Shown: piece after piece, positions 47,854 to 59,444 of the stretch | Layout of the letters: each line of letters opens with the position of its first letter | How positions within the stretch are numbered: position 1 is the first letter of the stretch | DNA from: Allium sativum | Lineage: Eukaryota; Streptophyta; Magnoliopsida; Asparagales; Amaryllidaceae | Direction of reading: 5' to 3' | Assembly (NCBI GenBank): GCA_030737875.1 | Contig: CM060909.1 | Span: 394,143,065-394,207,064 of the forward strand | DNA: 64,000 nt | Made by a program: the position numbers and the translations under genes | The notes under the pieces: generated by a model | Database searches by the model: none | What the model saw: only the letters and a program-made list of their open reading frames with translations | What the model was told of the DNA's origin: nothing

Positions 47854-48486
47854 CTTCTTCTATTGATTTTATATTATTTTACCATCACACATATATGTAT
47901 GGTTGATTTATATGTATGAATATATATATGTATATATGTATATATATGCTTATATAATATATATATATATATATATATATTTCCATACATATATGTGTGA
48001 CAAGTTACTAATAATTTGTTGAGCTTTTTGTAAATTCAGGTATTTGATTAAGAAGATGTATTCAGTAGATAGATGGATAGACTGTACATTTCAGGCTTCA
48101 GGTTGATGGATAGTATTGAGGAGCTTAGAAGACTGCCATTTGGATAGTAGTTTGACATTTTTGTTGGTTGTTTTTTTGGACTTATTGTTAGAGAGTTTTT
48201 GATGTTGTATCTCATTGTTTTTCATAGGGAGTGTGGGTTTTTGTATTGGAGTAGATATACTTCAATATCGGGTGGTGGCTTTGCCGGAATTCGATATTGG
48301 AGTAGATGGGCGGTGGTTTATCCGGAGCTCATCTATCTACGTTCCTTTACATTCCCATACATTTCCAGTGTTGTGTATAGTTCTATTGTGTATTCCTATA
48401 TACTACAGTCGGACCCTGTGCCTTTGATTTTATTATATATATGTGTGCTCTCTTCTTTTCAGAAGATCACACATTTTTGTTTTCAA
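47854..48486 (+). other. LINE 3' untranslated region with TA-rich hairpin
   Basis: TCACACATATATGTATGG (47885-47902) and its exact reverse complement (47983-48000) enclose 80 bp of TA-rich sequence, forming a potential 116-bp hairpin 31 bp after the ORF2 stop. Downstream are T-rich sequence and an imperfect repeat of a GGAGTAGAT...TTCGATATTGG type (48245-48310). No polyadenylation signal or long A-tail is obvious. Confidence 0.7.
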
Positions 48487-48670
48487 AAAATTAACATAGA
48501 CTCACAGTTTTTGGATCTAGAAAAATAGAATAAGGACTGAATCACAAATCTCTTAAACTTGAATAACTCTAGTTGATTGCTGAAGAAGAAAAGATCTGAT
48601 TCAATCTGGGCAGAGAAAAAATCTAGTCCTCCATTATTTTTGGTGTAGAGAAACTTGAGAAATGAGGCCA

Positions 48671-48737
48671 TATATATAGCTGAGATGAAACCCTAATCTG
48701 CCCAGATCTACCGGTACGGGTCGACCCAGGGGTCGAC
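48671..48737 (-). promoter_or_regulatory. LTR C promoter: GTCGAC pair and TATA box
   Basis: On the minus strand, two GTCGACC motifs (48718-48737) lie about 285 bp inside the LTR. A CTATATATA box (48671-48679) lies about 40 bp further on. The order matches LTRs B and E. Confidence 0.5.
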
Positions 48738-49020
48738 ACACCTAGGCGGGAATTTTCCCGCTTCCCCAAATTCTGCGATTTTGAACTATTTTGAATTTTT
48801 TGGACATATTTTATCCATATATATTCTTCTTATGCGTATACAAACTTCAAACCTTAATAACTTTTTCATACGTTGTCTGTTTTACGCAAACTAGGTGTCT
48901 ATTTTGACCAGAATTCCAAGACGAACGCAATGGCGCAGTCCATTTCACTTAATTCTGAATATTAAATTAATTATATTTAATTTATCTTCTTTTAGTGTTG
49001 TTAAAATATGGGGTGCTACG

Positions 49021-49034
49021 TTCTCCCCTACTAC
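49021..49034 (-). other. Polypurine tract of element C
   Basis: GTAGTAGGGGAGAA (minus strand) abuts the 3' LTR start CGTAGCACCCC. The preceding GGAGATTTCGGGGATGAAAT is the typical end of a Del/Tekay internal region. Confidence 0.85.
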
Positions 49035-49583
49035 AAGGATTTCATCCCCGAAATCTCCATGTTAAGAAGAATGTATATCCTAACATCCACATCCGTCTAC
49101 TCATCCACCAATCACAGGCGTCCATTGTCCTTAAATGATTTCTAATGCTTATATAAATATATGCAAAGGTATGTGTATATGTCCCAATACTAATGCAAAG
49201 ATCAAGCGGTCTACTGTTTCAATCAACCTCCTTAATGCAATGTATGTTAATGCCATGAATCCAACATGTTTGCAAATAATCCTATTATAGCTTGTAAGTT
49301 CTATATGTATGCATAATCATCCATCCAAATGCAATATCCATATGATGATACATCCATTTCCATCCATAAAAAGAAGAAAAATGCACACACATCTATATGC
49401 AGTATGGGAGTGATTGAGCCGATCTAGTGCTTAATGTGTGTGTGTATGTATCCACAAGCAACCACTAGCAAACACTTGCATCCACTTGTATCCATCAAAC
49501 ATAACATGTCTCAAGCACATGTTTACATCCATCGGTTTCCTACCTAAAAGTTGAAGATTCGATCGATAGAAAATACTCAAATG

Positions 49584-52500
49584 TTAAAAACAAAATAAAA
49601 GCTTTCGAAAGAAAGTTAAGAAGATACCCTCGAAAAGAAAAGGGTACGAAGCACGAATCTTGTCTTCGGTCTCCCAAGTTGCATCCTCTAGGTTATCTCC
49701 CCACTGTACCTTCAATAACTTGACTTCTCGGTTGCGTATCTTCTTAACTTTTGATCCAAGAATATGGGTAGGAACTCGCCTAACTGTCGCCTACCGTTCC
49801 ACCTCTACTTCATCCAATATACTCGGCTCAACTACTTCTACAGTATCATGCAAGAACTTCCACAAATGAGAAACGTGGAAAACATCATGAACATTGAATA
49901 GTCTCTCTGGTTGTGTTACTCTATAGGCCATTTGGATAATCCTTTCTGTTATGGGAAATGGCCCTACGAATCATGGTGCCAATTTCCATACAGATCCAAA
50001 GCGAACCACATTCCTCAAAGGTGACGCTTTAATGAAAACCATATCTCCCACCTCAAAATCAATATAAGTCCTTCTCCTATCTGCGTTGGACTTCTGCCTA
50101 TCCTGAGTTGTCTTCATTCGCCGTCTAATAAGATCAATCCTTTGGGATGTCTCTCTAACCATATCTGGTTCAAGTAGAAGTCTTTCTATAGATTCCCACC
50201 AAAAAGTCGGTGATCTACATGGTCGTCCGTACAATGCTTAGAAGGGTGCCATGCCAATACTAGCTTGATAACTGTGGTTGTAGGCGAACTCCACTAAAGG
50301 AAGGTGCTCTTCTTAAGTCCCTATGAAGTCTAGGATACACAACCTTAAAAGATCCTCGAGGACGTTGTTCACCCTTTCTTTCTGTCCATCTGTCTGAGGG
50401 TGATAAGCGGTGCTCAAACACAACTGTGTACCTAATGCTTCTTGCAAGCTCCTCCAAAATTCACTTGTGAAAATGGGGTTACGATCACTTACGAAGATGG
50501 AAGGTACTCCATGAAGATGGGCTATCTCACGAACGTAAACTGCTGCCAACCATGTTGTCTTCCTCTTACTCTTAACGGGAATGAAATGAGCGCTCTTAGT
50601 AAGTCTGTCTACTACAACCCAATACTTGTGTTGCCTTTCTTTGATCTAGGAAAATCATCTATGAAATCCATAGAGACGCTCTCCCACTTCCACAGTGGGA
50701 CCTCCAAATGATGAAGTAAACCACCGGCTTCTTTTGCTCAGCTTTAACTTGCTGGCAAACCAAACATTGAGAAACAAACTCCGCCACATCTTTCTTCATC
50801 CCAGCCCAAAAGAAAACCCTCTTCATATCCCTATACATCTTATTGCTACCTGGATGAATATTCATCTTAGAATGATAGGCTTCCTCTAGGACTGTCTTCA
50901 AAAGACTACCAATTTGGGGAATACAAAGCCTCACATCTCGTTGCAACCAACCTTTATCGACTATGGCATATCTACTGAGGTGATTAGAAGTCTCCCCTTT
51001 ACTGAGTTTACCAAGATATCTAAAATCTATGTATCCTCTCACTGCGAAGCTCCTATTTGATCCATAAGAGTAGGTCGCACCTCCAGTGATGCAAATAAGC
51101 CAGGAAAAAAACTCAATGGAGGATCTAAAGTCAAAAGTCGATATAAACTCCAAGCTTTTCCTGTTCACAAACAGAGGACTTAAGGCGAACCTATGCCTAC
51201 TTAGTGCATCTGGCACCACATTACCCTTGTCAGGGGTATAAGCAATCTCGAAGTCATTAGATGTTAGGAACTCCATCCACCTTTGTTGCCTTAAATTAAG
51301 ATCCTTCTGTGAGAAAAAATACTTAAGAGATTTATGATCGGTGTACAACTCCAACTTCTCTCCAAGCAAATAATGATGCCACGTCTCTATGGCAGCCAGC
51401 TCTAAGTCATGGGTATGGTAGTTCTTCTCATGAACCCTTAGCTGTCTATCCCCATAGCATACTACCCTTTCCACTTGCATCAGAACTGCACCAAGCCCTG
51501 TACCACATGCATCATTGTAAACTATGAACACTTCGTTTCCGTCGGGCAAGGTCAAGACTGAAGCTGTTGTCAGAGCCCTCTTCAATCATTGGAAAGCTAT
51601 ATCACAATCCATATCCCATGAAAACGTCAAATTCTTCTTGGTCAGCCTGGTGAGTGGGGCTGATATCTTTGCGAAGTCCGTAATGAACTTCCTATAATAG
51701 TCTACGAATCCAAGAAAGCTTCTCACTTACGTTGCATTCTTAGGAATTTGCCAATCTTGAACTACAACTACCTTTGCAGGATCTACTGCTATCCCATATT
51801 TAGAGACCACATGCCGTAGAAATCTCACCTCTTTTCTCCAAAAATGACATTTGGGGAATTTCGTCTTAAGATGATGCGCATGCAGAGTTTTCAAAACCAC
51901 TCTCAAATGTTGGGCATGTTCTTCCTAGCTCTTTGAGAAGATCGGGATGTTATCAACAAAGACCATGACGAACTTATGTAGACACTCCCGAAACACCCAA
52001 CTAATCAGATCAACAAAATAGACGGGTGCATTCGTCAACCCAAAAGGCATAACGAGCCATTTAAAGAAACCAACTGGAGTCCTAAAAGCGGTCTTATCTA
52101 TACTTTCCTCAATCACCCTCAACTGATGAAACCCCATGGCCAAGTTTAACTGAGAGAATACTGATGCACCAATAAACTGGTCAAACAGATCATATATCCT
52201 CGGGAATGGGTGCCTATTCTTCTTTGTGAAGCGAACCATCTGCCTTAGTAGCAAATACCACCAGAGCACCCCATTTAGATATGCTTCATCTAATAAACCT
52301 TTCTCAAGTGCTCCCCTACTTGCTTGCTGAGCTCCCTTCTTTCCCTTGGAGCCATATGGCATACATGTAATGCAACTGGCTTTGCATTGTCTACCAAGTA
52401 TATACAAAAATCAATCTCGCGCCTCGGAGGTAAGCCCTTATCCTCCTCAAAAACATCAGAATACTAACGGACTACTGGTACAGATTGCAGATCAACGATA

Positions 52501-53900
52501 GATGCATTAAGAGACTCTAGGAAATTAAGAATGACAGACCCCTTGGGGTCACAAAAAATCTCGAGGGTCCTCCCATGGCAAGTCAAAAGTCTAATGACCC
52601 TCCTCTCATAATCCAGAATGGCACCATACCTGGTTAGCCAATCCATACCTAGAATCAACCCGTAGCCCATAAAACTGAGCACATATGCATTGCACTCAAA
52701 CTCGATGCCTAACATATATATTCTCAAACCCCAACAAATCATGGACAAATGACCCATACTACTAATGGGGTTTGAGACTACAACGGGATCCACTACCATA
52801 CTAGTACTAAGGTGCAGAGGCTCAACCACAGAATCAGATATAAATGAATTACGAAGCGCTAGAATCAAAAAGAGTTCTAATAGGGTGATTGGAAAGAGAA
52901 ATAAAACCTTCCATAGAAATTTTCCTACCTCGATCTATAGCATTAATCGTGAGAGCATGCACTTTCTCTCCAGAAGCTTTTGCCCCTTGACCATGTCCTT
53001 GATTCTTCAGGCACTCCTTGGAAAAATGTCCAACTCTCCACAATTGAAGCAAGCATTCTTCCTTCTTTTGCAGTCCTTGATCAAATGACCCTCGTGTCCG
53101 CAATTATGGAACTTCTTCTTATCCTTATTTTTGTCATTCTTCCTGCCTTTCTTTTGTTGTTGTTGTTGTTGTCCCTTCTTGGGCCATACCTTCTTGTTTT
53201 GTGTTTCCTCGACCTTAACTTCTTTCTTATCCGCTTTATCTTACTCATTCATCAAGGGCATATCAATGTGCCTTTCAAAAGTTTCTTCCATTGGAATATG
53301 AGACATAGCTAACCCATGAAGGGGTTCATTCAGTCCTCTAGCTAACTGCAAAGCTTTCTTATGTGGAGTATCCACTAGCTCCAACCCAAATCTCGCTAGT
53401 TGGTTGAATTTATTAACATATTCTTTGACAGTCATGCCTCCTTGCTTGAGTGCCAGAAATCTTTCCGTTTGCACGCTTTTCTCAGCTTGAGGAAGAAACT
53501 TCATCTTAAACCTTTGCCGAAAATCATCCCATGTCTCCACCGGACGCCCTGTTTGCGTCACTTCCCACCAGAACGAAGCTTCATCTTTCAATAGCCAGGC
53601 GGCTAGCTGAATCTTCCAATGATCGCCCACTTCGAAAATTCCAAACAAATCCTGCATCTCTTTGAACTAATTCCTTACCTCTACGAACATCTCGGTTCCA
53701 CAGAATGGCTTTCCTCACATAGCATAAAAATCTTTGCAGATCTTAGAAAAATTATCTACACGCGGAGGAGGAGGAGGAACGACGGGTACTGCTGGGGGAG
53801 GAACGTCTGCTTGACCACTAGCAAGCGCTGTGGCCTCTAGATACCTACAGAATCAACCTAGTATTGTAATGCCCCCAGGAATGTTAGGTTCCCCAGACAT
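49584..53900 (-). pseudogene. Gag-pol of Del/Tekay chromovirus (element C)
   Basis: Read leftward from ATG at 53900 (MSGEPNIPGG). Gag spans 53660-53240 (WKIQLAAWLLKDEASFWWE, FLALKQGGMTVKEYVNKFNQ), with two decayed CCHC knuckles near 53100-53010. The protease spans 52900-52464 (FDSSAS where DSG is usual; LGMDWLTRYGAILDY). The reverse transcriptase is at 52407-51925 (KTAFRTPVGFFKWLVMPFGL, then FVDN where Y/F-x-DD is required). RNase H is at 51585-51150 ([11 protein letters not shown]). Integrase is at 50890-49970 ([51 protein letters not shown]). The C-terminal part ends in a chromodomain-like segment with LLKVQWGDNLEDATWE (about 49740-49640). The domain order and C-terminal chromodomain identify a chromovirus. 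Multiple stops and frameshifts, plus lost protease and RT catalytic residues, make it inactive. Confidence 0.9.
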
Positions 53901-54065
53901 GCTGAAAAGAAAAGGAATGGGATTCAGACAAAGGATCGAAAGATATTACCTATGGCTTTGGGGAATATGTTTTTCAAAAAGAAACCTTTCTTTTTGAAAA
54001 TTCTTTCTTTTAAAACCTTTTTGAAAATAATTTTCAAAGTCTTTTATCTAATCTGGTAACCTTCA

Positions 54066-54077
54066 TCTCTAATACCA
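54066..54077 (-). other. Primer-binding site of element C
   Basis: On the minus strand TGGTATTAGAGA lies 2 nt from the 5' LTR edge at 54080. It matches the iMet-tRNA primer site with two mismatches. Confidence 0.8.
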
Positions 54078-55706
54078 AGTGTGACACCCCACGTCCGTTA
54101 ATGTCACTCATAAAGAGAATGCATTAAGTTTCATAAAGCGTTATAGGTAAACAAAGCGTTATAGCTAAACAGAAACAGAAACATTACAAGATAGATACAA
54201 AATAGCAGCGGAATTTAAAATTTTATTAATGTAGAAAACATAACAACGTGGTTCAAAACATCATAAGTTTAAAAATACATAAACCCTGTTGTAACACCCC
54301 ACCTCCGTTAAGGTCACTCACAAAGGGAATGCCTTAACTTTGGTGGAGCATTTTAGTAAACATAACAGAAACTTACAAGACAGATAAAATAGTACTTGAA
54401 AAATTTATAACTTTATTTCAACAGAAGCTTGGTTACATCCTTTCAAATCACAATATCAGAATTCAAGTACAAAATATCAGTCTTGTACAAAAGCCTTCAG
54501 AATGCATAGTTTAAAATCATAATCCCCACAGAAGAAGACAAGCCATACTTTAAGCACTGCAAGCGTAAGAAATCTGGATCAAGATAGAGTATTCCCTTCT
54601 ACAAAACCTGGGGGGAAACGGAAGAAATGAGGCGAAACAATAAGGGTCAGACAAAAAGTCTGGCAAGTCCAGTGATTTTCAGTTATGAACAGATAATAAT
54701 AACATGACATGAACATAAAACTGGATGAGAGATAACTGTAACCGGTGTAGCAGATATAACAGAAGAACAGAATGATATAAGCTATTGTTTTATACTTTGC
54801 ACTAATACTAGTATAACAGAATTAGGTGTCACCCTAATGTCTAAACTGAAACAGAAACGGGTACAAAATAATTTAACAGAAACAAAATGCTAATAATGGG
54901 CCTTTACTACCTGATCAGAAACAGATTAATCCCTACGGAAACAGAATGTAGATTTAGGTGTACACTAGTAATGGGCCTTTACCACCCGAATAGATGGTAC
55001 CACGCAGAAACAGACAGGTGTTACCACCCAACAGAAACAGACGGTACCAACAGAAACAGACAAAACTAAGTGTACCCTAAAACCCTACCCCAAGCGATCG
55101 GCTCCCTAATACATAAATATCATGTGTCGGCCCCACAGTAGGGTGTATCACTCCCTAAAGTGACAACCAATTGGCACAGACCTATTTACAGATGTCACGG
55201 CGTCTTACATCCTCAAAAGCAGACCGGGATCCATGCATGCACATGACCCGGTTGGAACGCACCATCAACACCCCTCGCCATTATCAGAATGAACCGCTTA
55301 TAATTAGTTCAGTAAGCGTGCCCGGACCCTACCTACTGTTGGGTCAAAGTTTTGATACCAGAAAGGGTTACTGACTAATATGGGTCCCAAACAACAGATG
55401 ACACAAGTAATTCCCCTCCTAACCTTTTGTCCCCCGACTAACAGATTTCAGTTTAACTTGTTTACAAGTTCAGACATACAGAATTCGGATCAACTAGTTC
55501 ACAGATCAGAAAATCAAGTCAATAGGTTATCAGATTAACGGATCAGATATACAGATTTGTCTAACTTTGTAATTGGGCCTACGGATTCACGAAACGGGTT
55601 TATCAGATTCATTGGTCCAATTGGTTTAACCTTACCCAACACGTTTTAGACATCATATTTATCTCAGATTTTCATTAATTAATTATTAATGCCCAGACCT
55701 CTCACA

Positions 55707-55891
55707 TTAGACTGACAGTTTGCGGCTACTGGTTAGGCCGGTTGGTTCCGGGCAGGTTTCTGTCGCAAACTGAGTCTAACCTCGCGTTTCAAGCACATTA
55801 TGACTAACTTCTCACATTAGAACCTATTGTTTGCGGCCACTGGAATATGCCGGGCGGTTCCGGGCAGAATTACGCCGCAAACTCATTCTAA
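55707..55891. other. Duplicated stem-loop (LTR B, left)
   Basis: Copy 1 (55707-55779) pairs TTAGACT with AGTCTAA and CAGTTTGCG with CGCAAACTG (16 bp with a 2-nt bulge). Copy 2 (55817-55891) pairs TTAGAA with TTCTAA and GTTTGCGGC with GCCGCAAAC. The loops share CCGG(T/G)(T/C)GGTTCCGGGCAG. Confidence 0.78.
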
Positions 55892-57154
55892 CCTCGAGTT
55901 AGCCATGTTTATCTTTGCGGCCAATTAATTAATGATTTACCATTTATACCTACGCCTAATATACATGTCAATTATTCATAACTATAGCCAATTCAGATTA
56001 TGTCAATAGCGGACTAATTATACCAACTCAACAGATATAGCAGATAACAGATTTTTCAGATTAGGCGACTTAACGGATTTAGCAGATTAAGCAAACTAGC
56101 AGATTTAGCATTTTCAACAGACTTAGCAGATGACAGATTTGGTAGATGAACAGATCTAGCAGACTAGGCAGTAGAGCAGAACTAGCAGATTAAGCAATAT
56201 AACAGAACTAGCAGATTAGGCAATGTAACAAAACTAGCAAATTAGGCAAATATAACAGATTTAATCATTTCTTAAAGTTTCACAAACATATCTTGCCTAA
56301 TTATAAATCTAGCCTAAGTTCACATGCATAGCTAATAGTCTGGATTCACAATATTATGATATACCCAATGTTTGTATTAAATTTACATAGCACAGATTAT
56401 GGTCATAAATTTACCATATATCATATGTTTCAATTTTATTAAACTTGCATAGTACAGAAGATCCCTATATAAATTATACCAAATATAGCCATCGATTATT
56501 ATGCATTTCATATATCCCAAAGATCCCTTACTTAGGTATTTATTTACATTAATAGATACCCTACTCTCATGTAAATCTTTATGCCTAAGCCATATTCTCT
56601 TTATCTCAAATCATATGTCCAATACAATTTAAATTATAAATATAACATGTCCAGTCATATGTCTCAGATTTTGTTCTAGCTACAGTCCATGTTCTTTCCT
56701 CAAATCAGCCACCTATTGGTCATGCCCAATTCATGCATCATTCATTTTATTGTCCCAAACATTTTAGCGTATGTTAATCTCTTATGAGTTTGGCTCAGGC
56801 TCGTAGTAGCCTGGCTATAGAACAGAAAGAAGAAGAGATACAGAATAAAATAGCTCAGAACAGAACATACATAGTCTCAAATTCAGATTTACAATCATGT
56901 CACAATTATTATTAAAGTTTATATCGGAAAATAACTGCACTTGCCTTAGTTGGATTAAAGAAAGAACTTTAATTGTTGTAGAATCGTTGCAGAAGTTTTA
57001 ATCTCTAATTTGAATTGAGTTGCTAAGGTTGATGTTGATTAGCTTCTAGTTTTGATTCCAGCAGAGTAGCGACACCATTTTTATTTTTATTTAGAACGGA
57101 GGCAGAGAAGAAGCAGAATAGAATTGTGTGTAGAGAAGGCTAGGTCTTAGGTTG

Positions 57155-57365
57155 TTTTTATAGGTGTAGCAATACATTTCAGCCATCAGATTAACCCTAA
57201 AACCAATCCGGGCCATCAAAAATCGTCCCTGGGCTTCAAAAACGTGTTCTGGACCGAAACAGGCCGACCAGGTCGACCTGTAGGGGGGTCGACACTGTAG
57301 TCGACCCCCATGGGGAGGTCGACTCCCAGGTCGACCCCGACCCAGGTCGACCCCCTGGTCGACCT
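57155..57365 (-). promoter_or_regulatory. LTR B promoter: GTCGAC cluster and TATA box
   Basis: Eight GGTCGAC-type motifs crowd 57262-57365 (minus-strand distance about 330-435 bp from the LTR start). A TATAAAAA box (57155-57162) lies about 100 bp further on. The sister LTR has the same at 62310-62535 with several motif losses. Confidence 0.55.
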
Positions 57366-57697
57366 GCCCAGTTCTGTGCTGACTGAAACCTTCTGAGTCT
57401 TCTACAGGCCATAACTTCTTCATCCGGACTCCGATTTTCGAAAACGCGGACTCTATTTTATGTAAAATTTCGAGAGGAACGCAATGGTGATGTCCATTTT
57501 ACCTAGTTCCTGATTCTTAAATTAATTATCCTCATTTTACTATCTTTTCTGTTACACACACCGTTATCGAACTAATTTTTCTTCTCTTTCATGTATTAAT
57601 TAATTCTTCTTATGCATCACCATTATTTACCTATCATAAGCATATTTTCATATATTTTATTTCGTTTTAATTATACTTAAAAATGCGGGGTGCTACA

Positions 57698-57709
57698 TTC
57701 TCCCCTCCA
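57698..57709 (-). other. Polypurine tract of element B
   Basis: TGGAGGGGAGAA (minus strand) abuts the LTR start TGTAGCACCCCGC. Confidence 0.88.
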
Positions 57710-58429
57710 TAAAGGATTTCGTCCCCGAAATCTCCAAGTTAAGAAGAATGTGTCCTACCATCCAATCATCCATCTACTCAATCACCAATCACAGGCATTC
57801 ATTGTCCTTTAGAGATTTATAATGCTGTATGAACATATGCAAGAAGTGTGTGTATATGTTCCTTGTCTAATGCAAAGATCAGGCGGTCCACTGATTCAGT
57901 TGTCCTCCTTAATGCGAATTATGCCAGTGCCATGAGTCCAACATGTATGCAATTTTCCTACTCGATACATATCATTTCTATATGAGTGCACAACCATTCA
58001 GTCATATGCAACATCCATGTGCTGAGTCAATCATTTTGCATCCACAAAAATTGAAAATGCTCACACATCCATATGCAGTATGAGAGTGTTTTCGAGCCGA
58101 TCTAGTGCCTAGTGTGTGTTTGTGCATCCAAGGGCAAACACTAGCAACCACTTGCATCCACTTGCAGCCATCAAACATAACATGTCTCAAACACATGTTT
58201 ACACCCATGAGTTTCTAACTAAAGTTTGAAGATTCGATCGATAGGATACAGTCGAATGATGGAAGCGAGTACAGATAAAACAAAAACTTGGTTCCCATTA
58301 GACATTGGTTGAGAGAATAATTCCCCTAAGTATCAACCCCAAAGACCGAAATCAATATCAGATTGACACTCGGAGGATTACCCTCTTTAGACAATGTCAA
58401 AACTGGAAATCTTAACCTTATCAGAGATA

Positions 58430-59300
58430 TTCAGATATTTACAGACTACTAGTACAGATCAAATTACCAAATGATTCTTAGAAAACTAAGCATGATAAAA
58501 CCCAGAATGCATGCGTCCTACTTGACGCCTAACACAGATATCTCTCAAACCCCAACCTATCACCAGCAGATGAGTCGTAACCCCTATGGGGTTTGAGACT
58601 ATAACCAGATCATAAACAAGACTATTATTAAGGTGCAGAGACTCGACTACAAAATCAGAATGCCATAATCGGAAAGAGTTCTAACTCAATAATCAGATAA
58701 GGAAACTAAACTCTCCACGGAAATTTTCCTACTTATATCCTATCCACCAACTACGAGAGCATTCTCCTACCTTCCCGAAGTAGGTCATGTCCTCTGTCCT
58801 TGCACCCGTTTCTTTGGGTAGTCCCTAGTGAAGTGTCCCATCTCACCACAGTTGAAGTGAGTGTCCTTCCTCTTTTGGAAATCCTTGTTCAGATGAGTCA
58901 AGCTTCCATAAGTAAAGCACATTTCTCTTCCTTTATCATCAGACTTTTCTTCCTTCTTTTGTGTTTCCTTTTTGCCTCCTTTGTGAACCAAGTCCATATC
59001 CATGAGTTTCTCATCCTTGGGTTGTGCTCCTTAGTCAAACTCCCTCATTCTCATCTTTACTATCCATGTGTAACACATTGACAAGTCCCATGAAAGCGGC
59101 CTCCATCGCACGAAAAATCCTACAAAGCTCGAAAGAAAATTAGCCGTAGGTGAGACTACTGCGGCTACAGATGGAAGTCGGGCGCTTATTTGTCGTTTGA
59201 CCGGTGTCGTAGTCTTATCAAGCCTACAAAACCATGCCGCGGTGAGGTTACCTCCCAGAAAGCCGGGAGCCCCGGAGAAAGAAGGAAACAAAGATTCAAA
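58430..59300 (-). pseudogene. Residual gag/protease segment in element B
   Basis: Near 59291 the frame FPSFSGAPGFLGG matches the start of gag in element C. After a deletion, 59003-58785 gives a lysine-rich stretch and two CCHC knuckles, CFTYGSLTHLNKDF and HFNCGEMGHFTRDY, both with cysteine losses. The stretch 58740-58430 aligns with the protease N-terminal half of element C (52930-52480). Everything from the RT through the integrase is absent, with the join between about 58250 and 58430. No functional product is expected. Confidence 0.75.
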
Positions 59301-59430
59301 CAGAGGATCAAAAGATAGATATATGGCTTTTTTTGGGGATTATGTTTTTCAAAAATAAGCTTTACTTTTGAAAATACTTCCCTTTTTGAAAATAGTTTTC
59401 AAAACATTTTATCAAATCTAGTAACCTTCA

Positions 59431-59442
59431 GCTCTGATACCA
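59431..59442 (-). other. Primer-binding site of element B
   Basis: On the minus strand TGGTATCAGAGC is an exact match to the iMet-tRNA primer site, 2 nt from the 5' LTR. Confidence 0.92.
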
Positions 59443-59444
59443 AG

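Larger units (their letters stand above)
40860..48486 (+). mobile_element. L1-like LINE with AlkB-domain ORF1
   Basis: This non-LTR element is bounded by a 17-bp TSD, AAAATTAACATAGACTC, at 40843-40859 and 48487-48503, within the left LTR of C. It has a 23-nt leader, ORF1 (40883-44131), ORF2 (44128-47853) and a 3' region of about 630 bp. No long poly(A) is present: the end is TTTTGTTTTCAA followed by the A-rich TSD. The target-strand nick would be TTTT/AG, acceptable for an L1-type endonuclease. ORF1 and ORF2 carry a handful of stops and frameshifts, so this copy is dead but relatively young. Confidence 0.93.
32206..49020 (-). repeat. 3' LTR of element C, split by CACTA and LINE
   Basis: LTR pieces are 32206-32667, 39361-40859 and 48504-49020. 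They align with the right LTR of C (54080-54289 and 62862 onward): 32394-32660 matches 62862-63117 and 39361 onward matches 63120 onward. The right LTR contains additional sequence near 63780-63900 that is missing here. Confidence 0.9.
54290..57697 (-). repeat. 3' LTR of element B
   Basis: It begins TGTAACACCCCACCTCC and ends GCGGGGTGCTACA (GGGGTGTTACA in the sister LTR), so the LTR carries an 11-bp inverted terminal motif. It contains CAGA-rich simple sequence (55980-56260: repeated ACTAGCAGATT and TTAGCAGA units), two stem-loops and a promoter region. The small open frames at 54887-55069 and 55171-55374 recur in the other LTR and show no protein family. Confidence 0.93.

Noticed and set aside
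54887..55374. Two frames repeated at 60045-60532
   Set aside because: They are LTR B sequence duplicated by the two-LTR structure, rich in CAGAAACAGA simple repeats, with no family match.
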